Assembly (NCBI RefSeq): GCF_000740895.1
Contig: NC_025263.1
Coordinates: 1,798,001-1,862,000 of the forward strand
Source: Theileria orientalis strain Shintoku
Lineage: Eukaryota > Apicomplexa > Aconoidasida > Piroplasmida > Theileriidae
Direction: 5' to 3'
Length of the DNA: 64,000 nt
Positions 63,724-64,000 of the stretch are shown piece by piece. The position numbers were made by a program, and so were the translations under genes. A model generated the notes under the pieces. The model had not been told where the DNA came from, ran no database searches, and was given only the letters and a program-made list of their open reading frames with translations. Every line of letters begins with the position of its first letter. Positions within the stretch are counted from its first letter, which is position 1.

Positions 63724-64000
63724 ATTAAATAAATTAGCACTTGTACCCTTTTTACATAAATTTAAATATACATATCAACTGTTCATTTAAAGGTCCGTCA
63801 AATTTTTTAACACATTCCTTTATTTATCGCTATACGCTACTTGTTCAGTTTTCACAAATGATTATACACTTTTGATTTAATGTGTGATTTATAACTAGAA
63901 CTAATTAGTTAATTTGAGTTTATAGAATAATTGACACTTGTAAGTAACCACGTTATAAATTGTTTAACACTACTGTTAAGTTGTATGTTAAAATACACTA

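Overview
The window looks like a chromosome segment from a piroplasmid parasite of the genus Theileria. Three things point there. It holds a run of genes encoding secreted proteins with FAINT-type (DUF529-like) units and P/Q/S/T-rich spacers, which matches the Theileria SVSP family. Short spliceosomal introns split many of the housekeeping genes. Organelle-type rRNA methyltransferases sit in a nuclear, intron-bearing context. The fairly GC-rich coding regions fit the T. orientalis group better than T. parva or T. annulata, but that species call is inference. No database search was possible. Exon boundaries were worked out by hand from GT..AG sites, reading-frame phase and family conservation.

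Layout. 0-1.6 kb: a tRNA-Ser(GCU) and an ORF-poor stretch. 1.6-4.6 kb (+): an 11-exon gene of unknown function. 4.7-7.3 kb (-): chaperonin subunit CCT3 in 8 exons. 7.8-12.5 kb (+): a SNF2-family remodeller of Fun30/SMARCAD1 type in 6 exons. 12.7-14.8 kb (-): an RsmD-type 16S rRNA methyltransferase with a probable apicoplast leader. 15.3-32.5 kb (-): five consecutive SVSP/FAINT-like secreted-protein genes separated by long AT-rich spacers. 33-37.1 kb (-): a large polytopic membrane protein. 37.7-41 kb (+): a Rab escort protein. 41.5-45.6 kb (+): TAF5 in 9 exons. 45.7-46.6 kb: an unresolved small gene. 47.3-50.4 kb (+): a GAT plus adaptin-ear protein. 50.8-52.8 kb (+): a KsgA-type dimethyladenosine transferase. 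53.6-54.9 kb (+): a Lys/Asn-rich protein. 55.1-58.6 kb (+): a RING+PHD protein. 59.6 kb (+): histone H2B. 60.1-60.6 kb (-): an 88-residue putative mitochondrial protein. 61.2-62.3 kb (+): a 5-exon protein of unknown function. 62.7-63.7 kb (+): a type I membrane protein.

The housekeeping genes cover transcription and chromatin (TAF5, SNF2, RING-PHD, H2B), membrane traffic (Rab escort protein, GAT-ear protein), folding (CCT3) and organelle ribosome maturation (RsmD, KsgA). They do not form an operon-like unit. The SVSP block is an accessory family array sitting inside this conserved background.

The most unusual signals are dispersed near-identical DNA blocks shared by unrelated genes. First, a family of related introns occurs in three genes, always in sense orientation with its host; one pair matches at 212 of 217 bases. 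Second, a 106-bp coding block is identical in the Rab escort and RING-PHD genes, with 51 bp of it also in the SNF2 gene, always in the same frame. Third, a 110-bp Cys/His-rich coding block is identical in the RING-PHD gene and in the membrane-protein gene on the opposite strand, again in the same frame. Together these suggest active sequence mobility or copying, both into introns and in frame into exons.
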